This document shows positions 8,636 through 18,433 of a DNA stretch of 64,000 nucleotides, one piece after another (positions within the stretch are counted from its first letter, which is position 1; each line of letters starts with the position of its first letter). Both the position numbers and the translations under genes were made by a program. Below the pieces are notes generated by a model. That model saw nothing but the letters and a program-made list of their open reading frames with translations. It did not search any database and was not told the origin of the DNA. This DNA is from Thalassobacillus devorans MSP14. Its GTDB lineage: Bacteria; Bacillota; Bacilli; Bacillales; Halobacillaceae. The DNA lies in assembly GCF_000496835.1 (NCBI RefSeq), contig NZ_KI543239.1, positions 1-64,000 on the forward strand, given 5' to 3'.

Positions 8636-8806
8636 TTTAAAAGCGCCAGGGCTATTTTCAGTTCGGATTGAAAATAGTTGACGAGGAGGAGGTTCATCGA
8701 GGTCTCGGCGGATGCCTCCCGGTTGCAGCACTTCAACCGCATGTTCAGCTTTTAAAACAAAGAGGCGACTCTTTTGGACAACGAAGCTGGACGTAGTGCA
8801 AAGTAT
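8636..8806 (+). ncRNA. glmS ribozyme: glmS glucosamine-6-phosphate ribozyme/riboswitch
   Basis: The glmS ribozyme cleaves its own mRNA when glucosamine-6-phosphate binds, lowering glmS expression. The P1/cleavage region AAGCGCC is at 8641-8647, with predicted cleavage between A8642 and G8643. The conserved core GACGAGG...TCGGCGGATGCCTCCCGG lies around 8679-8722. Peripheral helices follow: CAAAGAGG/CTCTTTTG as P4, and GTTCAGC/GCTGGAC as a P3-like pair. Placement just upstream of glmS is diagnostic. The 3' boundary is approximate. Confidence 0.93.
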
Positions 8807-8820
8807 GAAAACACGAGAAA

Positions 8821-8838
8821 GGGGCAGAGTGCTGCCCC
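8821..8838 (+). other. Hairpin between ribozyme and glmS start
   Basis: Perfect GGGGCAG-AGTG-CTGCCCC hairpin, not followed by T residues, so not an obvious terminator. It may shield or stabilise the 3' cleavage product. Confidence 0.5.
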
Positions 8839-8893
8839 TCACGGGTGCCGGTCTCTGCCTCTTCCTGAGGAGACTTAAGGAGGAACTACCGAC

Positions 8894-10699
8894 ATGTGTG
8901 GAATTGTAGGATATATTGGATATGATGATTCAAAAGAGATTTTGTTAAAAGGTCTGGAAAAGCTGGAATATCGCGGTTATGACTCCGCGGGGATTGCAAC
9001 GTTGAATGATGAGGATGTATACATTTCAAAAGTGAAGGGTCGTATTGCACAGCTGCGTGAATCAGTCGATAATAACGTCAAAGCAACACTTGGAATCGGT
9101 CATACACGCTGGGCAACACACGGACCGCCAAGCCAGAAAAATGCTCATCCGCATCAAAGCAGATCCGGCCGCTTCAATATCGTGCATAATGGGGTTATTG
9201 AAAACTACCTGGAAGTACGCAAGGAATACCTCCCAGGTGTTGAATTAAAGAGTCAGACCGATACAGAAATTATCGTACAGTTGATCGAAGTACTGTATAA
9301 TGAAATGAAGGACGTGGCGGCTGCTTTCCGTAAAGCTGTTGAACTATTGAAAGGCTCTTATGCGATTGCATTGATTGATGCAGAAGATGAGGATACGATC
9401 TATATCGCCAAAAATAAAAGTCCTCTTTTAGTTGGATTAGGAGACGGCTTCAATGTGGTTGCCAGTGATTCCATGGCAATGCTTCAAGTGACAGATCAAT
9501 TTCTGGAATTGATGGATAAAGAAACTGTCCTGCTGCGCCGTGATTCTGTAGAAATTCTGAGGCTTGACGGTTCTAAGGTCGAAGAGCGTGAACCATTCAC
9601 AGCTGAACTGAATGAATCAGATATAGAGAAGGGGACATACCCTCACTTTATGCTGAAAGAAATTGATGAGCAGCCGTTAGTGCTCCGTCGCATCATCCAA
9701 GAATATCAAAACGAAAATAACGAAATCAAACTGGACCCGGACGTACGCCAGGCTATGATGGATTGTGACCGCATTTATATCATTGCAGCAGGTACCAGCT
9801 ACCATGCAGGATTGATTGGTAAGCAATTCATTGAAAAGTTCGCAAAAATCCCGGTGGAAGTACACGTAGCAAGCGAATTCTCCTACAACATGCCATTGTT
9901 GTCCGAGAAGCCGCTGTTCGTCTACATTTCCCAAAGTGGGGAAACTGCGGATAGCCGGGCCGTACTGGTCCAGACGAAAGAATTGGGACACCCGGCATTG
10001 ACCATTACGAATGTGCCAGGTTCCACCCTTTCTCGTGAAGCGGATTACACCTTGCATTTGCATGCAGGTCCGGAAATCGCCGTAGCTTCAACAAAAGCGT
10101 ATACAGCTCAAATGGCCGTGCTGGCTATCCTTGGGGTCGATACAGCAAATGCTAAAGGAATAGAGCTTGACTTTGATCCGATGCAGGAACTTGCTATTGT
10201 AGCAAATGCAATGGAAGCAATGGCCGATCAAAAAGAGACATTTGGAGATTTAGCCCATGAATTCCTGGAAACAACACGAAACTGTTTCTTTATCGGTCGC
10301 AGCATTGATTACTACGTCGGTATTGAAGGAGCACTGAAGCTAAAAGAAATTTCCTATATTCAGGCAGAGGGTTTTGCCGGCGGGGAATTGAAGCATGGGA
10401 CCATTGCCTTGATTGAAGAAGGGACCCCGGTTATCGCACTTGCTACTCAGGAAGGCGTCAATGACTCCATCCGTGGAAATGTGCAGGAAGTCATTGCTCG
10501 TGGAGCAAATGCCTGTGTAATCAGCATGAAAGGACTGGAAAAAGAAGGTGACAGCTTTGTATTGCCAAAAGTACACCAACTGCTGACACCAATCGTTTCT
10601 GTCCTGCCATTGCAGTTAATCTCTTATTATGCAGCACTCCACCGTGATTGTGATGTAGATAAGCCGCGAAACCTTGCCAAAAGTGTTACAGTAGAATAA
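8894..10699 (+). CDS. glmS: Glutamine-fructose-6-phosphate aminotransferase (isomerizing)
   Basis: 601 aa. Makes glucosamine-6-phosphate from fructose-6-phosphate and glutamine, the first committed step of amino-sugar and cell-wall synthesis. Cys2 of MCGIVGYIG is the N-terminal glutaminase nucleophile. Two SIS sugar isomerase domains follow (AAGTSYHAG near 300; GRSIDYYVG near 470), and the C terminus KSVTVE is typical. RBS AAGGAGG. Controlled by the upstream ribozyme; substrate supply for the neighbouring glmM product. Confidence 0.98.
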   Translation: MCGIVGYIGYDDSKEILLKGLEKLEYRGYDSAGIATLNDEDVYISKVKGRIAQLRESVDNNVKATLGIGHTRWATHGPPSQKNAHPHQSRSGRFNIVHNGVIENYLEVRKEYLPGVELKSQTDTEIIVQLIEVLYNEMKDVAAAFRKAVELLKGSYAIALIDAEDEDTIYIAKNKSPLLVGLGDGFNVVASDSMAMLQVTDQFLELMDKETVLLRRDSVEILRLDGSKVEEREPFTAELNESDIEKGTYPHFMLKEIDEQPLVLRRIIQEYQNENNEIKLDPDVRQAMMDCDRIYIIAAGTSYHAGLIGKQFIEKFAKIPVEVHVASEFSYNMPLLSEKPLFVYISQSGETADSRAVLVQTKELGHPALTITNVPGSTLSREADYTLHLHAGPEIAVASTKAYTAQMAVLAILGVDTANAKGIELDFDPMQELAIVANAMEAMADQKETFGDLAHEFLETTRNCFFIGRSIDYYVGIEGALKLKEISYIQAEGFAGGELKHGTIALIEEGTPVIALATQEGVNDSIRGNVQEVIARGANACVISMKGLEKEGDSFVLPKVHQLLTPIVSVLPLQLISYYAALHRDCDVDKPRNLAKSVTVE

Positions 10700-10723
10700 A
10701 TAACTCTCAAAAGGAGTGTACTC

Positions 10724-10984
10724 ATGTTAAAGGAATCGGATTTTCCGACAGAAGAACTCAGGGAACAATGGATCAAGGTCCGCAATAGAAAATTGGAAGA
10801 GATGGCGCAATATATCCAGCGTTACTTCCACCTCACCAAAGTCAGAGAAAACGACAACAGCTATGAGGTTCAAGGCTATGTTTATCAGCCGGGATATGGC
10901 GAGATAAGAATGGCTTTTGAGTTCACCTATGAGAATGTCGCTAAATTGACCGATCTATTTGACGAGTCTATTGAAAGTAAATAG
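10724..10984 (+). CDS. Hypothetical 86-aa protein downstream of glmS
   Basis: A small soluble protein, acidic and basic residues mixed, no membrane segment and no motif I recognise. It has a good RBS (AAAGGAGTG) 24 bases after glmS and is followed by a strong terminator, so it is probably the last gene of the glmS transcript. The C-terminal half (QGYVYQPGYGEIRMAFEFTY) looks like a beta-hairpin. Function unknown. Confidence 0.75.
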   Translation: MLKESDFPTEELREQWIKVRNRKLEEMAQYIQRYFHLTKVRENDNSYEVQGYVYQPGYGEIRMAFEFTYENVAKLTDLFDESIESK

Positions 10985-10996
10985 GTAACATATGAG

Positions 10997-11033
10997 CGAA
11001 CCCGGTTACATCAAGTAACCGGGTTCGTTTTTG
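10997..11033 (+). terminator. Terminator of the glmS transcript
   Basis: Perfect 13-bp stem CGAACCCGGTTAC/GTAACCGGGTTCG and T run. Confidence 0.95.
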
Positions 11034-11074
11034 TCCTTTAACAAAGTTTAACTTTGTCAAAGGAATAAAGTATA

Positions 11075-11112
11075 AGAAAAACTAAGGACTTGGCGAGAAG
11101 TCAAGTTTTTCT
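11075..11112 (-). terminator. Terminator of the threonine dehydratase-like gene
   Basis: Read on the minus strand, AGAAAAACTTGACTT pairs with the inverted arm ending AGTTTTTCT, partly imperfect. A separate 7-bp dyad ACAAAGT/ACTTTGT lies at 11041-11057. Confidence 0.6.
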
Positions 11113-11117
11113 AATGT

Positions 11118-12080
11118 TTATTCAAGGTTGGTAGGAACGATCAACTCTTCGATTTTACCGATATCTACGTTTCCTCCTGAAACCACGGTTATAACTTTTT
11201 TGTTTTCCAGGGGCAGCCTGCCATTGATCATCGCAGCTATGGCAACCGCGCTGGATGGTTCAATCAGCTGCTTCATACGTTCCATAACGAAGCTGAAAGC
11301 GAAACGGATTTCTTCTTCTGACACTAGCACGAGATCATCGAGATATTTTTGTAATACTGGAAATGTCAGATCACCTGGTTGTGAGGTGCGCAGACCATCC
11401 GCGATTGTTTTTGTGGCTGGAATCGCTGTCATTTTATTATTGCGTAAGGAAAGATAGGTATCATTAGCAGAATCCGGCTCTACTCCATATACTTTGACAG
11501 CCGGGTTGGTTTCCTTTATAGCCGTCAGGATTCCGGAAATGAGTCCGCCACCGCCAACTGGTACGACGACTGCGTCTATGTCTTTCACCTGATCAAGTAT
11601 TTCCAGGCCCACGGTCCCCTGCCCAGCCATGATGTAAGGATCATCATAGGGGGGGATATAGATACCCGACTGCTCTTCAGCGAGTTCTTTGGCCCTTGGA
11701 ATCCGTTCTGCTGAGGTTGTGCCACAATATTCTATTTTACCATGGTAAGCCTGGATTGCGTTCGTTTTACTTGGGTTGGCATCTGTAGGCACTACTATAG
11801 TAGCAGGAACTCCCAGCTTGTCAGCAATATAAGCTACAGCCTGGCCATGGTTTCCGGAAGAAGCTGCGGTAATAGATTTTGCTCCTTCTTTAAACGCTTG
11901 TTTCACTTTGTTCGTTGCACCACGGATTTTAAAGGAACCAGTTTTTTGCAGGTGTTCTGATTTCAAAAATAAATGATTATTACATAGTTTGGACAGCTGT
12001 ACGGACTGCAGAATCGGTGTGTTATGAATGGTGTCAGCAATATTCTCTTGTGCTGATTTGATATTTCGTGCATTTATCAT
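11118..12080 (-). CDS. Serine/threonine dehydratase-like PLP enzyme
   Basis: 320-aa fold-type II PLP enzyme. PLP lysine K51 in GSFKIRGA, phosphate loop SSGNHGQ at 74-80, GGGGLI near 176. There is no C-terminal ACT domain, so it belongs with the catabolic, non-isoleucine-regulated dehydratases (TdcB, serine racemase, hydroxyectoine-utilisation EutB). Likely deaminates threonine or serine to an oxo acid; the exact substrate cannot be read from sequence. RBS AAAGGGG. Transcribed alone toward its own terminator. Confidence 0.85.
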   Translation of the reverse strand: MINARNIKSAQENIADTIHNTPILQSVQLSKLCNNHLFLKSEHLQKTGSFKIRGATNKVKQAFKEGAKSITAASSGNHGQAVAYIADKLGVPATIVVPTDANPSKTNAIQAYHGKIEYCGTTSAERIPRAKELAEEQSGIYIPPYDDPYIMAGQGTVGLEILDQVKDIDAVVVPVGGGGLISGILTAIKETNPAVKVYGVEPDSANDTYLSLRNNKMTAIPATKTIADGLRTSQPGDLTFPVLQKYLDDLVLVSEEEIRFAFSFVMERMKQLIEPSSAVAIAAMINGRLPLENKKVITVVSGGNVDIGKIEELIVPTNLE

Positions 12081-12151
12081 CAGGATACCCCTTTCTGTTC
12101 ACACTATTATCATTCTAGCAGAAGGGGGGATTATAATTCAGACTTCAGCCC

Positions 12152-13279
12152 TTATGGCTGGTTAGTGACGGTCAACATGTCAATCAGGCAATCTGCCAGC
12201 CCTTGTACATCAGCTATGGTTGTTTGTTTGCCAAAAGATATCCGGACAAATGTCTTAGCTGTTTCCCCGGAAAATCCCATTGCCAGCAATGTCCTGGCTG
12301 GCTCATGCTCGTGTAATGTACAGGCACTCCCGGTTGATATGGCATACCCCTTGCGGTTAGCTTCCAGCATGGCCCATTGTCCTTCTATTCCGGAAAGGAG
12401 CAAACCAATGATGGAAGCATCCTCATGTGTATTACCGACGAACTTCAGCTTATCTTGAACGGAAAAAATAGCTTGTTTAAAAGCAGAGTTTAAGGTGATC
12501 AGATGCTTTTGGTGGTTCTCCAACTGGCTGACATTTTCCTGGGCAGCGGCAGTAAAAGCGGCTATTCCAGGCACATTCACTGTACCTGCACGAACGCCTT
12601 TTTCATGGGAGCCGGTCAATAGGTCCGGGTGAATAGAGATGGGTGGAGTAAGGTAGACTGCTCCGACTCCCTTTGGACCGTAAATTTTATGACTTGATAT
12701 TGAAAAACTATCCATGTACTTTGTGTATTTGGTAAGGTCTACTTTCCCAAATGCCTGTATACAGTCGCTATGAAAAAAGATTCCCCATTTTTGGCAAATG
12801 AAATAGATGGCATTCACGGGCTGCAGGGTGCCGATTTCTCCATTCACCAATTGGATCGAAACCACTGCAGTGTCTTTTCGTATAGCTGCTTCCAAAGCTT
12901 CGAGATTAACGATGCCTTCCTCCGTAAATGGAATTTTTGTAATTGAATAACCTTCGTTTGCCAGTTTTTCTAAGGTGTAGTGCACGGAAGAATGTTCTGC
13001 CTGAGCAGTAATGATATGTTTCCCTTCCCTGGCTTTAGCTAATACAGATAAACCGATATGGTTGCTTTCTGTCCCTCCACTGGTGAAATAAATCCCTTCT
13101 TTTTTTACGCCTGCCTGATCCGCCAGCGTCCTTCGACAGTGTTCCAGAAGCGCGCTCGCTGTAGTTCCCTGATCATGCAGACTTACTGTGTTTCCGTAAT
13201 AGCTTTTGGCTGCTTCATTATATACTTTCAATGCCATATCATCGATTGGACAGGTGGCGGCATAATCAAAATAAATCAT
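12152..13279 (-). CDS. nifS: NifS-like cysteine desulfurase of the NAD cluster
   Basis: 375-aa class V aminotransferase. PLP lysine in SSHKIYGPKG; catalytic cysteine in GSACTLHEHEPA near the C terminus. It delivers sulfur, in Bacillus mainly to build the [4Fe-4S] cluster of NadA. It is divergent from nadB, the arrangement expected for the NAD-dedicated NifS rather than the SufS/IscS housekeeping type. I chose ATG 13279 (MIYFDYAA) with AAAAGGAG eight bases upstream instead of an in-frame GTG at 13288 that abuts that site. Confidence 0.9.
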   Translation of the reverse strand: MIYFDYAATCPIDDMALKVYNEAAKSYYGNTVSLHDQGTTASALLEHCRRTLADQAGVKKEGIYFTSGGTESNHIGLSVLAKAREGKHIITAQAEHSSVHYTLEKLANEGYSITKIPFTEEGIVNLEALEAAIRKDTAVVSIQLVNGEIGTLQPVNAIYFICQKWGIFFHSDCIQAFGKVDLTKYTKYMDSFSISSHKIYGPKGVGAVYLTPPISIHPDLLTGSHEKGVRAGTVNVPGIAAFTAAAQENVSQLENHQKHLITLNSAFKQAIFSVQDKLKFVGNTHEDASIIGLLLSGIEGQWAMLEANRKGYAISTGSACTLHEHEPARTLLAMGFSGETAKTFVRISFGKQTTIADVQGLADCLIDMLTVTNQP

Positions 13280-13384
13280 CGTTTCCACTCCTTTTTGCTG
13301 TTCCAGAAAAAAGCACTTGTCATAAGTTTAATTCTATGTAAATATAAGTGTCAAGACAGATGTAAAATGAAGGTGGGTAGCGCA
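13280..13384. promoter_or_regulatory. Divergent nifS/nadB promoter region
   Basis: Minus-strand TTGACA (complement of TGTCAA at 13349-13354) serves nifS. Plus-strand TTGTCA at 13317-13322 with an AT-rich TAAATA 16 bases on may serve nadB. In Bacillus this region is controlled by the nicotinate repressor NiaR; I see repeated TGTCA half-sites but cannot confirm an operator. Confidence 0.4.
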
Positions 13385-14947
13385 ATGGAACAGGCAGATG
13401 TAATTATCATCGGAAGTGGTATCGCTGCTTTACAGCTGATTGGTAACTTACGCAGGGATCTTAATGTAATAGTACTCACAAAGTCACAAGTGAAAACCAG
13501 TAACTCTTTTCTTGCCCAGGGCGGGGTGGCGGCAGCGGTAGGAGCTGATGATAACCCATATGATCATTATAAGGACACAATGGAAGCGGGTAGAGGGATC
13601 AACGACCATGAAGCTGTGATTCAATTGACGAAACAGGCTCCCTCTGTCATCCATGCTCTGATTGAAGGTGGATGTGACCTTGACCGTCATCCACAGGGAG
13701 AGCTGAAATTGGGCCGGGAAGGTGCTCATTCCAGCAATCGCATTGTTCATGGAGGCGGGGATCAAACAGGAAGGCGGATTGTCGATTGTCTTTTAAAAAA
13801 GGTTGGACCTAATGTAAGGGTCAAGGAGCATGAATTTGTCTACCAATTGCTCACTGATGAGCAAGGTTGTTGTTATGGAGTAAGAAGCAAGCACCCTGGA
13901 GGTACGGTGAAATCATATCTGGCACCCCGTGTGGTGCTTGCTAACGGAGGATGCGGGCAGGTTTATGCTGCTACTTCCAACGCCGAAACCGTGACAGGTG
14001 ATGGTCTTGTCCTTGGATATCTAGCTGGGGCCGAACTTATAGACATGGAATTTGTACAATTCCATCCTACCTTATTATCCGTAGCGGGAAATATAAAAGG
14101 TCTGATTTCTGAAGCGGTACGTGGAGAAGGCGCTTGCCTGACAGATGAAGAAGGCACGCCAATAATGAAAGGTGTACATCCTCTTGGAGATTTAGCTCCT
14201 CGTCATATAGTGGCACAGACTATTTACGACCACCTTCGGCAAGGGGGAGAGGTATTATTGGATATATCTTCTATCGCCAATTTTGCCAGGAAGTTTCCTG
14301 CCGTGACTCGCTTATGTGAAAGTAACGGAATTGCTATGGAAAAAGGAAAAATTCCAGTTGCTCCAGGCTGTCATTTTCTGATGGGAGGTATTCGGACAGA
14401 CGCAGCAGGGCGCACTACAGTGAAGGGACTTTATGCCATCGGAGAGATGGCTTGTACTGGGGTCCATGGTGCAAACCGACTGGCCAGCAATTCATTATTA
14501 GAGGGGCTGGTATATGGGAAAAGATTGGCTGACCATATCAACCATCAGTCGAAAAAGATAATCTGCTCCAAGGCACCTCGTGTTATGGAGGAAAATCGGG
14601 AGCTCAGCCTTCCTTCTATAAAAGAAATACAACATTCGATGATGGAGCGAGTTGGTATCATGCGGACGAAAAACGGGCTTAAGCTTCAAAAAGAATGGCT
14701 GGAGTCGTATCCTGTTCCGGAAAACCTGGATGCCCTATCAATCACCCAGTTAAGCCAGTTATTCATGCTTATCACTGCTAATCTGATTACCACGTCTGCC
14801 TTAGCGAGGAAAGAGAGCAGAGGCGGTCATTTTAGAACAGATTACCCATTTGAAAGGCCTGAATGGCAACATAAACATATACAGTTACATAAAAACAGAA
14901 AGCAGGGTGAGATTTATGAATCTATTAATGCTCCGGCGTTCACTTGA
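13385..14947 (+). CDS. nadB: L-aspartate oxidase
   Basis: About 520 aa FAD enzyme that oxidises aspartate to iminoaspartate, the first step of de novo NAD synthesis. Dinucleotide fold IIGSGIAALQ at the N terminus; conserved EFVQFHPT, EAVRGEGA and HGANRLASNSLLEG motifs of the succinate dehydrogenase/NadB family. The start at 13385 has AAGGTGG seven bases before it; an earlier ATG (13367) lacks a site. The 3' end overlaps nadC by 32 bases, indicating translational coupling. Confidence 0.95.
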   Translation: MEQADVIIIGSGIAALQLIGNLRRDLNVIVLTKSQVKTSNSFLAQGGVAAAVGADDNPYDHYKDTMEAGRGINDHEAVIQLTKQAPSVIHALIEGGCDLDRHPQGELKLGREGAHSSNRIVHGGGDQTGRRIVDCLLKKVGPNVRVKEHEFVYQLLTDEQGCCYGVRSKHPGGTVKSYLAPRVVLANGGCGQVYAATSNAETVTGDGLVLGYLAGAELIDMEFVQFHPTLLSVAGNIKGLISEAVRGEGACLTDEEGTPIMKGVHPLGDLAPRHIVAQTIYDHLRQGGEVLLDISSIANFARKFPAVTRLCESNGIAMEKGKIPVAPGCHFLMGGIRTDAAGRTTVKGLYAIGEMACTGVHGANRLASNSLLEGLVYGKRLADHINHQSKKIICSKAPRVMEENRELSLPSIKEIQHSMMERVGIMRTKNGLKLQKEWLESYPVPENLDALSITQLSQLFMLITANLITTSALARKESRGGHFRTDYPFERPEWQHKHIQLHKNRKQGEIYESINAPAFT

Positions 14948-15770
14948 AATGTTTTTAATTGAGGATATCGGAGAGCAGGATATTACAAGTGACGTGCTGT
15001 TCGATAAAAATATGGAGGGGGAGATCCGCTTCCTTGCCAAACAAACAGGGATATTGTGCGGAATCGATATCATCCGTACCGGTTTCGAAATGCTCGACCC
15101 CAGAGTGGAAGTAGAGCTATATAAGCAGGATGGCAACGAGCTTCATGCAGGTGATGAAATTGCCAGAGCTTATGGGAACATGGCCAGTCTCCTTAAAGGG
15201 GAACGTGTCATTTTAAACCTTCTGCAGCGGATGAGCGGTATGGCTACGTTAACCAGGAGAGCGGTAAAGAATCTGAATAGTAATCATACAAGAATATGCG
15301 ATACGAGAAAGACGACTCCGGGTCTTAGGATGCTGGAAAAGTACGCAGTCCGTACTGGAGGAGGATATAATCACCGCAACGGCCTTTATGATGCTGTTAT
15401 GCTGAAGGACAATCATATCGCATTTGCAGGCTCGATTACCAGTGCTGTAGCCAGGCTTAGAGAGAAACTGGGTCACATGGTCAAAATTGAAGTGGAAACG
15501 GAAACAAGAGAACAAGTGATAGAAGCAGTGAAAGCAAAAGTCGACTGTATTATGTTTGACAACCGTACCCCGGATGAAATCAAAGAGCTGGTCAAACTTG
15601 TACCCCCTTTCATAAAAACAGAGGCCTCCGGAGGCATAGCAGTTGAGCAATTACCAACATTCCGTAATTGTGGTGTGGATTATATCTCCCTGGGGTGTCT
15701 GACACACTCGGCACCTGCGCTTGATATCAGTGTAAAAGTTCCAGCCTTGGAAAGGAGTTCTGTAAAATGA
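14916..15770 (+). CDS. nadC: Nicotinate-nucleotide diphosphorylase (carboxylating)
   Basis: 284-aa quinolinate phosphoribosyltransferase. Converts quinolinate and PRPP to nicotinate mononucleotide, CO2 and pyrophosphate. Conserved [10 protein letters not shown] and [20 protein letters not shown] motifs are present. Start ATG 14916 behind AGGGTGAG, inside the nadB tail; overlaps nadA by four bases (ATGA). Central gene of nadBCA. Confidence 0.96.
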   Translation: MNLLMLRRSLEMFLIEDIGEQDITSDVLFDKNMEGEIRFLAKQTGILCGIDIIRTGFEMLDPRVEVELYKQDGNELHAGDEIARAYGNMASLLKGERVILNLLQRMSGMATLTRRAVKNLNSNHTRICDTRKTTPGLRMLEKYAVRTGGGYNHRNGLYDAVMLKDNHIAFAGSITSAVARLREKLGHMVKIEVETETREQVIEAVKAKVDCIMFDNRTPDEIKELVKLVPPFIKTEASGGIAVEQLPTFRNCGVDYISLGCLTHSAPALDISVKVPALERSSVK

Positions 15771-16873
15771 ATCTGTTAGAAACCTTAAAGGGCAAAAGTC
15801 CAATAATGCCTGAGCGCTATAAATCCATGCCTGTGGAAGAACTCGAGGCACGAGTCCATGCAGTGAAGGAGCGTATGGGAAAGCGGCTGTTTCTACCCGG
15901 ACACCATTATCAGAAAGATGAAGTCATTCAATTCGCCGATGCTCGTGGTGATTCGTTGAAGCTGGCACAACTATCTGCGGAAAATCAGGATGCGGAGGCG
16001 ATCGTTTTTTGTGGTGTTCATTTTATGGCAGAGACGGCAGATATTTTAACGAAACAGGACCAAATGGTATACCTTCCTGATATGCGGGCAGGCTGTTCAA
16101 TGGCAGACATGGCTGATTTGAACCAGACGGAAAAAGCCTGGATGTCGCTGATGGACTTATTTGGGGATACGATTCTTCCACTCACTTATGTCAATTCGAC
16201 TGCAGCCATCAAAGCTTTTGTCGGTAAACATGACGGGGCTACCGTCACCTCTTCCAATGCGGAAAAAATGGTAAGCTGGGCATTTGAACAAAAAGAACGG
16301 ATCCTATTTTTACCTGATCAGCATTTAGGGCGTAATACAGCCTTTAATTTAGGAATCCCACTTGACCAAATGGCTGTTTGGGATCCAATTCTGGAACGAT
16401 TGTTTCACGATTGTCCACTGGAAGAAGTTAAAGTGATTTTATGGAAAGGGCATTGTTCTGTGCACGAAAACTTTACAGTCACAAATGTAGAGCAGGTCCG
16501 GGAAAGATTTCCTGACATGAAAGTCATCGTTCACCCGGAGTGCAGGAGGGAAGTGGTAGACCTTTCTGACGAATCCGGCTCGACTAATTACATCATTCAA
16601 ACAATTAAGAATGCTCCATCAGGAAGTGCCTGGGCGATAGGTACAGAAATGAACCTCGTCAATCGGATCATTAACGAGCACCCGGATAAACAGATTATCT
16701 CATTGAATCCGAATATGTGTCCTTGCCTTACGATGAACCGTATTGATCTCCCGCATTTGGCATGGTGCCTGGAAGCCATTGAACAAGGAGAGCACCTTAA
16801 TGTCATTAAAGTGAATAAGGATATAGCAGATGATGCTAAAAAAGCGTTAGACCGGATGCTGGAACGAGTATAA
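15767..16873 (+). CDS. nadA: Quinolinate synthase A
   Basis: 368 aa, the long Bacillus type. Condenses iminoaspartate with dihydroxyacetone phosphate to quinolinate. [4Fe-4S] cysteines are C110 (RAGCSM), one near 230 (GHCSVHE) and C320 in CPCLTMN. NifS is thought to supply the sulfur for this cluster. Coupled to nadC through an ATGA overlap and followed by a terminator. Confidence 0.97.
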   Translation: MNLLETLKGKSPIMPERYKSMPVEELEARVHAVKERMGKRLFLPGHHYQKDEVIQFADARGDSLKLAQLSAENQDAEAIVFCGVHFMAETADILTKQDQMVYLPDMRAGCSMADMADLNQTEKAWMSLMDLFGDTILPLTYVNSTAAIKAFVGKHDGATVTSSNAEKMVSWAFEQKERILFLPDQHLGRNTAFNLGIPLDQMAVWDPILERLFHDCPLEEVKVILWKGHCSVHENFTVTNVEQVRERFPDMKVIVHPECRREVVDLSDESGSTNYIIQTIKNAPSGSAWAIGTEMNLVNRIINEHPDKQIISLNPNMCPCLTMNRIDLPHLAWCLEAIEQGEHLNVIKVNKDIADDAKKALDRMLERV

Positions 16874-16900
16874 GCCTCCTTCATTAAAGTCCAAAAAAAT

Positions 16901-16932
16901 AGCCGATCAGTACCAAGCTGATCGGCTGTTTT
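16901..16932. terminator. Bidirectional terminator between nadA and the NADH dehydrogenase-like gene
   Basis: 10-bp perfect stem AGCCGATCAG/CTGATCGGCT with T-rich sequence after it on the plus strand and on the minus strand. Confidence 0.9.
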
Positions 16933-16938
16933 CTTGTA

Positions 16939-18000
16939 TTAATGTCGCTTATTCAACCATAGCACACCTGATTTTGCCAGGCGTGGCAGCAGCCCGGTTA
17001 CAGGTTTTTGGAGCATATTTCCGAATCCATCAGATTTACCAAGTGAACCAAGTGCGCCTTTCAATTTGATTTCACCTGGTTTTTCCGGTTCCTTGCCTTT
17101 CAAGATCGCTGATAATACTTCAGCGATTTGTTCACCCTGCTGTCCAGCCAGTTGAGCACTTGGTGAATGCTCAGATGCTGCACAGTCACCAACCACATAC
17201 ACGTTAGGTTGAGAAGGGACCTGATAATAATCATTAAGAATAACTTTTTCCTGGGAATCCTTTTCAAACGGCAGCTCCCGTACTAAGAAGTTCGGCCGCA
17301 CACCGGCAGTCCAAATCGTCACATCATTTACATAACAGATTCCATTATTGCAGACGCCGTCCTTTTCCACATATTCGACGTTGGCGTTATGAATGACTTC
17401 TACGTCATTTTTCTCGAACCATTCTTCTACATAATCCTGAATCTTTTTATCAAAAGCTCTTAACACGGTTTCTCCGCGATCCAACAGACGAATGTTCAAA
17501 TCCGGCCTGCTTTCCCTGATTTCAGAGGCGACTTCAATCCCACTTAAGCCGGCACCGACTACTGAAACCATTCCGTAGGCTTTCAAGTTTCCTATGGCAA
17601 TTCCGGTATGTCGCGCTTTGGAAAATGTCTGAACACTTTCTGTGAATTCCCTGGCACCTTCAATACCATGGTAATTATCTTCACAGCCGAGACCTATGAC
17701 TAAATAATCGTACTCTAATGGTTCTCTATTGTCACGGACGAGGATCTGTTCCTGTTCCGTATCAATTTTTTCTATTTCTCCATATACGTAGTCGACTTGA
17801 TCATGCTCCGGAAAGTCGATACGAACATTTTTATCTGATTCCGTGCCAGCTGCAATCGCATAAAATTCTGTTTTTAAGGAGTGGTACGGGTTCCTATCAA
17901 CCATGGTAATATGGATATCTTTTGGCAGACCATTATCTATCAGGTTGAGCAAAATTTTAACCCCGCCGTATCCACCGCCTAAAATCACTAATCTTTTCAT
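16939..18000 (-). CDS. NADH dehydrogenase-like FAD/NAD(P) oxidoreductase (YutJ type)
   Basis: 353-aa type II NADH dehydrogenase-like protein. FAD-binding GGGYGGVK at residues 8-15, NAD-binding GAGLSGIE near 155, and the second FAD motif VYVVGDCAA near 268. Length and sequence flavour match the YutJ group rather than Ndh. It lacks an obvious C-terminal membrane helix. A role in NADH reoxidation is inferred. Own gene, terminator shared with nadA. Confidence 0.85.
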   Translation of the reverse strand: MKRLVILGGGYGGVKILLNLIDNGLPKDIHITMVDRNPYHSLKTEFYAIAAGTESDKNVRIDFPEHDQVDYVYGEIEKIDTEQEQILVRDNREPLEYDYLVIGLGCEDNYHGIEGAREFTESVQTFSKARHTGIAIGNLKAYGMVSVVGAGLSGIEVASEIRESRPDLNIRLLDRGETVLRAFDKKIQDYVEEWFEKNDVEVIHNANVEYVEKDGVCNNGICYVNDVTIWTAGVRPNFLVRELPFEKDSQEKVILNDYYQVPSQPNVYVVGDCAASEHSPSAQLAGQQGEQIAEVLSAILKGKEPEKPGEIKLKGALGSLGKSDGFGNMLQKPVTGLLPRLAKSGVLWLNKRH

Positions 18001-18433
18001 ATTTATACCCCTTTAATATTGTACTGTCTATCCGATGAAATGTCTGGACCTACATGTAAAAACGCTTACTTTCTCTCCATCCTAAAGAGTATCAAAAAAT
18101 ATGTCGAAAGACTAGAAAAATCCTATAGAAACCACTTAAATAGTATTAATTAATTTTTACCCGGATGGTAAATTCTGAAACTTGAGTGAGGTATCAGTAG
18201 TTTACTTAGAAGTTGCCTTGCAGTGGGGGAGGGGGAACGTAGTTCCTCAACTTTTCGACAAAAGTTTTCAATGTGCTTAGTGACCATCGACAAAAAGCCT
18301 CGTTTGTTCAAACGTTTGATTGATAAATAGTTACTCCCTTACAATCAGTTTTACCTTTTAGAACAAATTGATGCTCGATATCTATAATTAAATGGCCGAC
18401 TCCTGGGGAGTCAGCCAATAAAGGAATGGTCCA
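18001..18433. other. Long intergenic region, no gene seen
   Basis: No coding ORF or RNA gene is recognised. It contains a 12-bp perfect palindrome TCAAACGTTTGA at 18308-18319 and two CGACAAAA stretches near 18257 and 18289. The terminator of the downstream phosphodiesterase gene is at 18394-18416. Confidence 0.5.
18394..18416 (-). terminator. Terminator of the glycerophosphodiesterase gene
   Basis: Minus-strand stem GGCTGACTCC/GGAGTCGGCC with a three-base loop, followed by ATTTAATT. Confidence 0.7.

Noticed and set aside
18037-18075. cre-like sequence TGTAAAAACGCTTACT
   Set aside because: The spacing and half-sites do not match the CcpA consensus well enough to claim.
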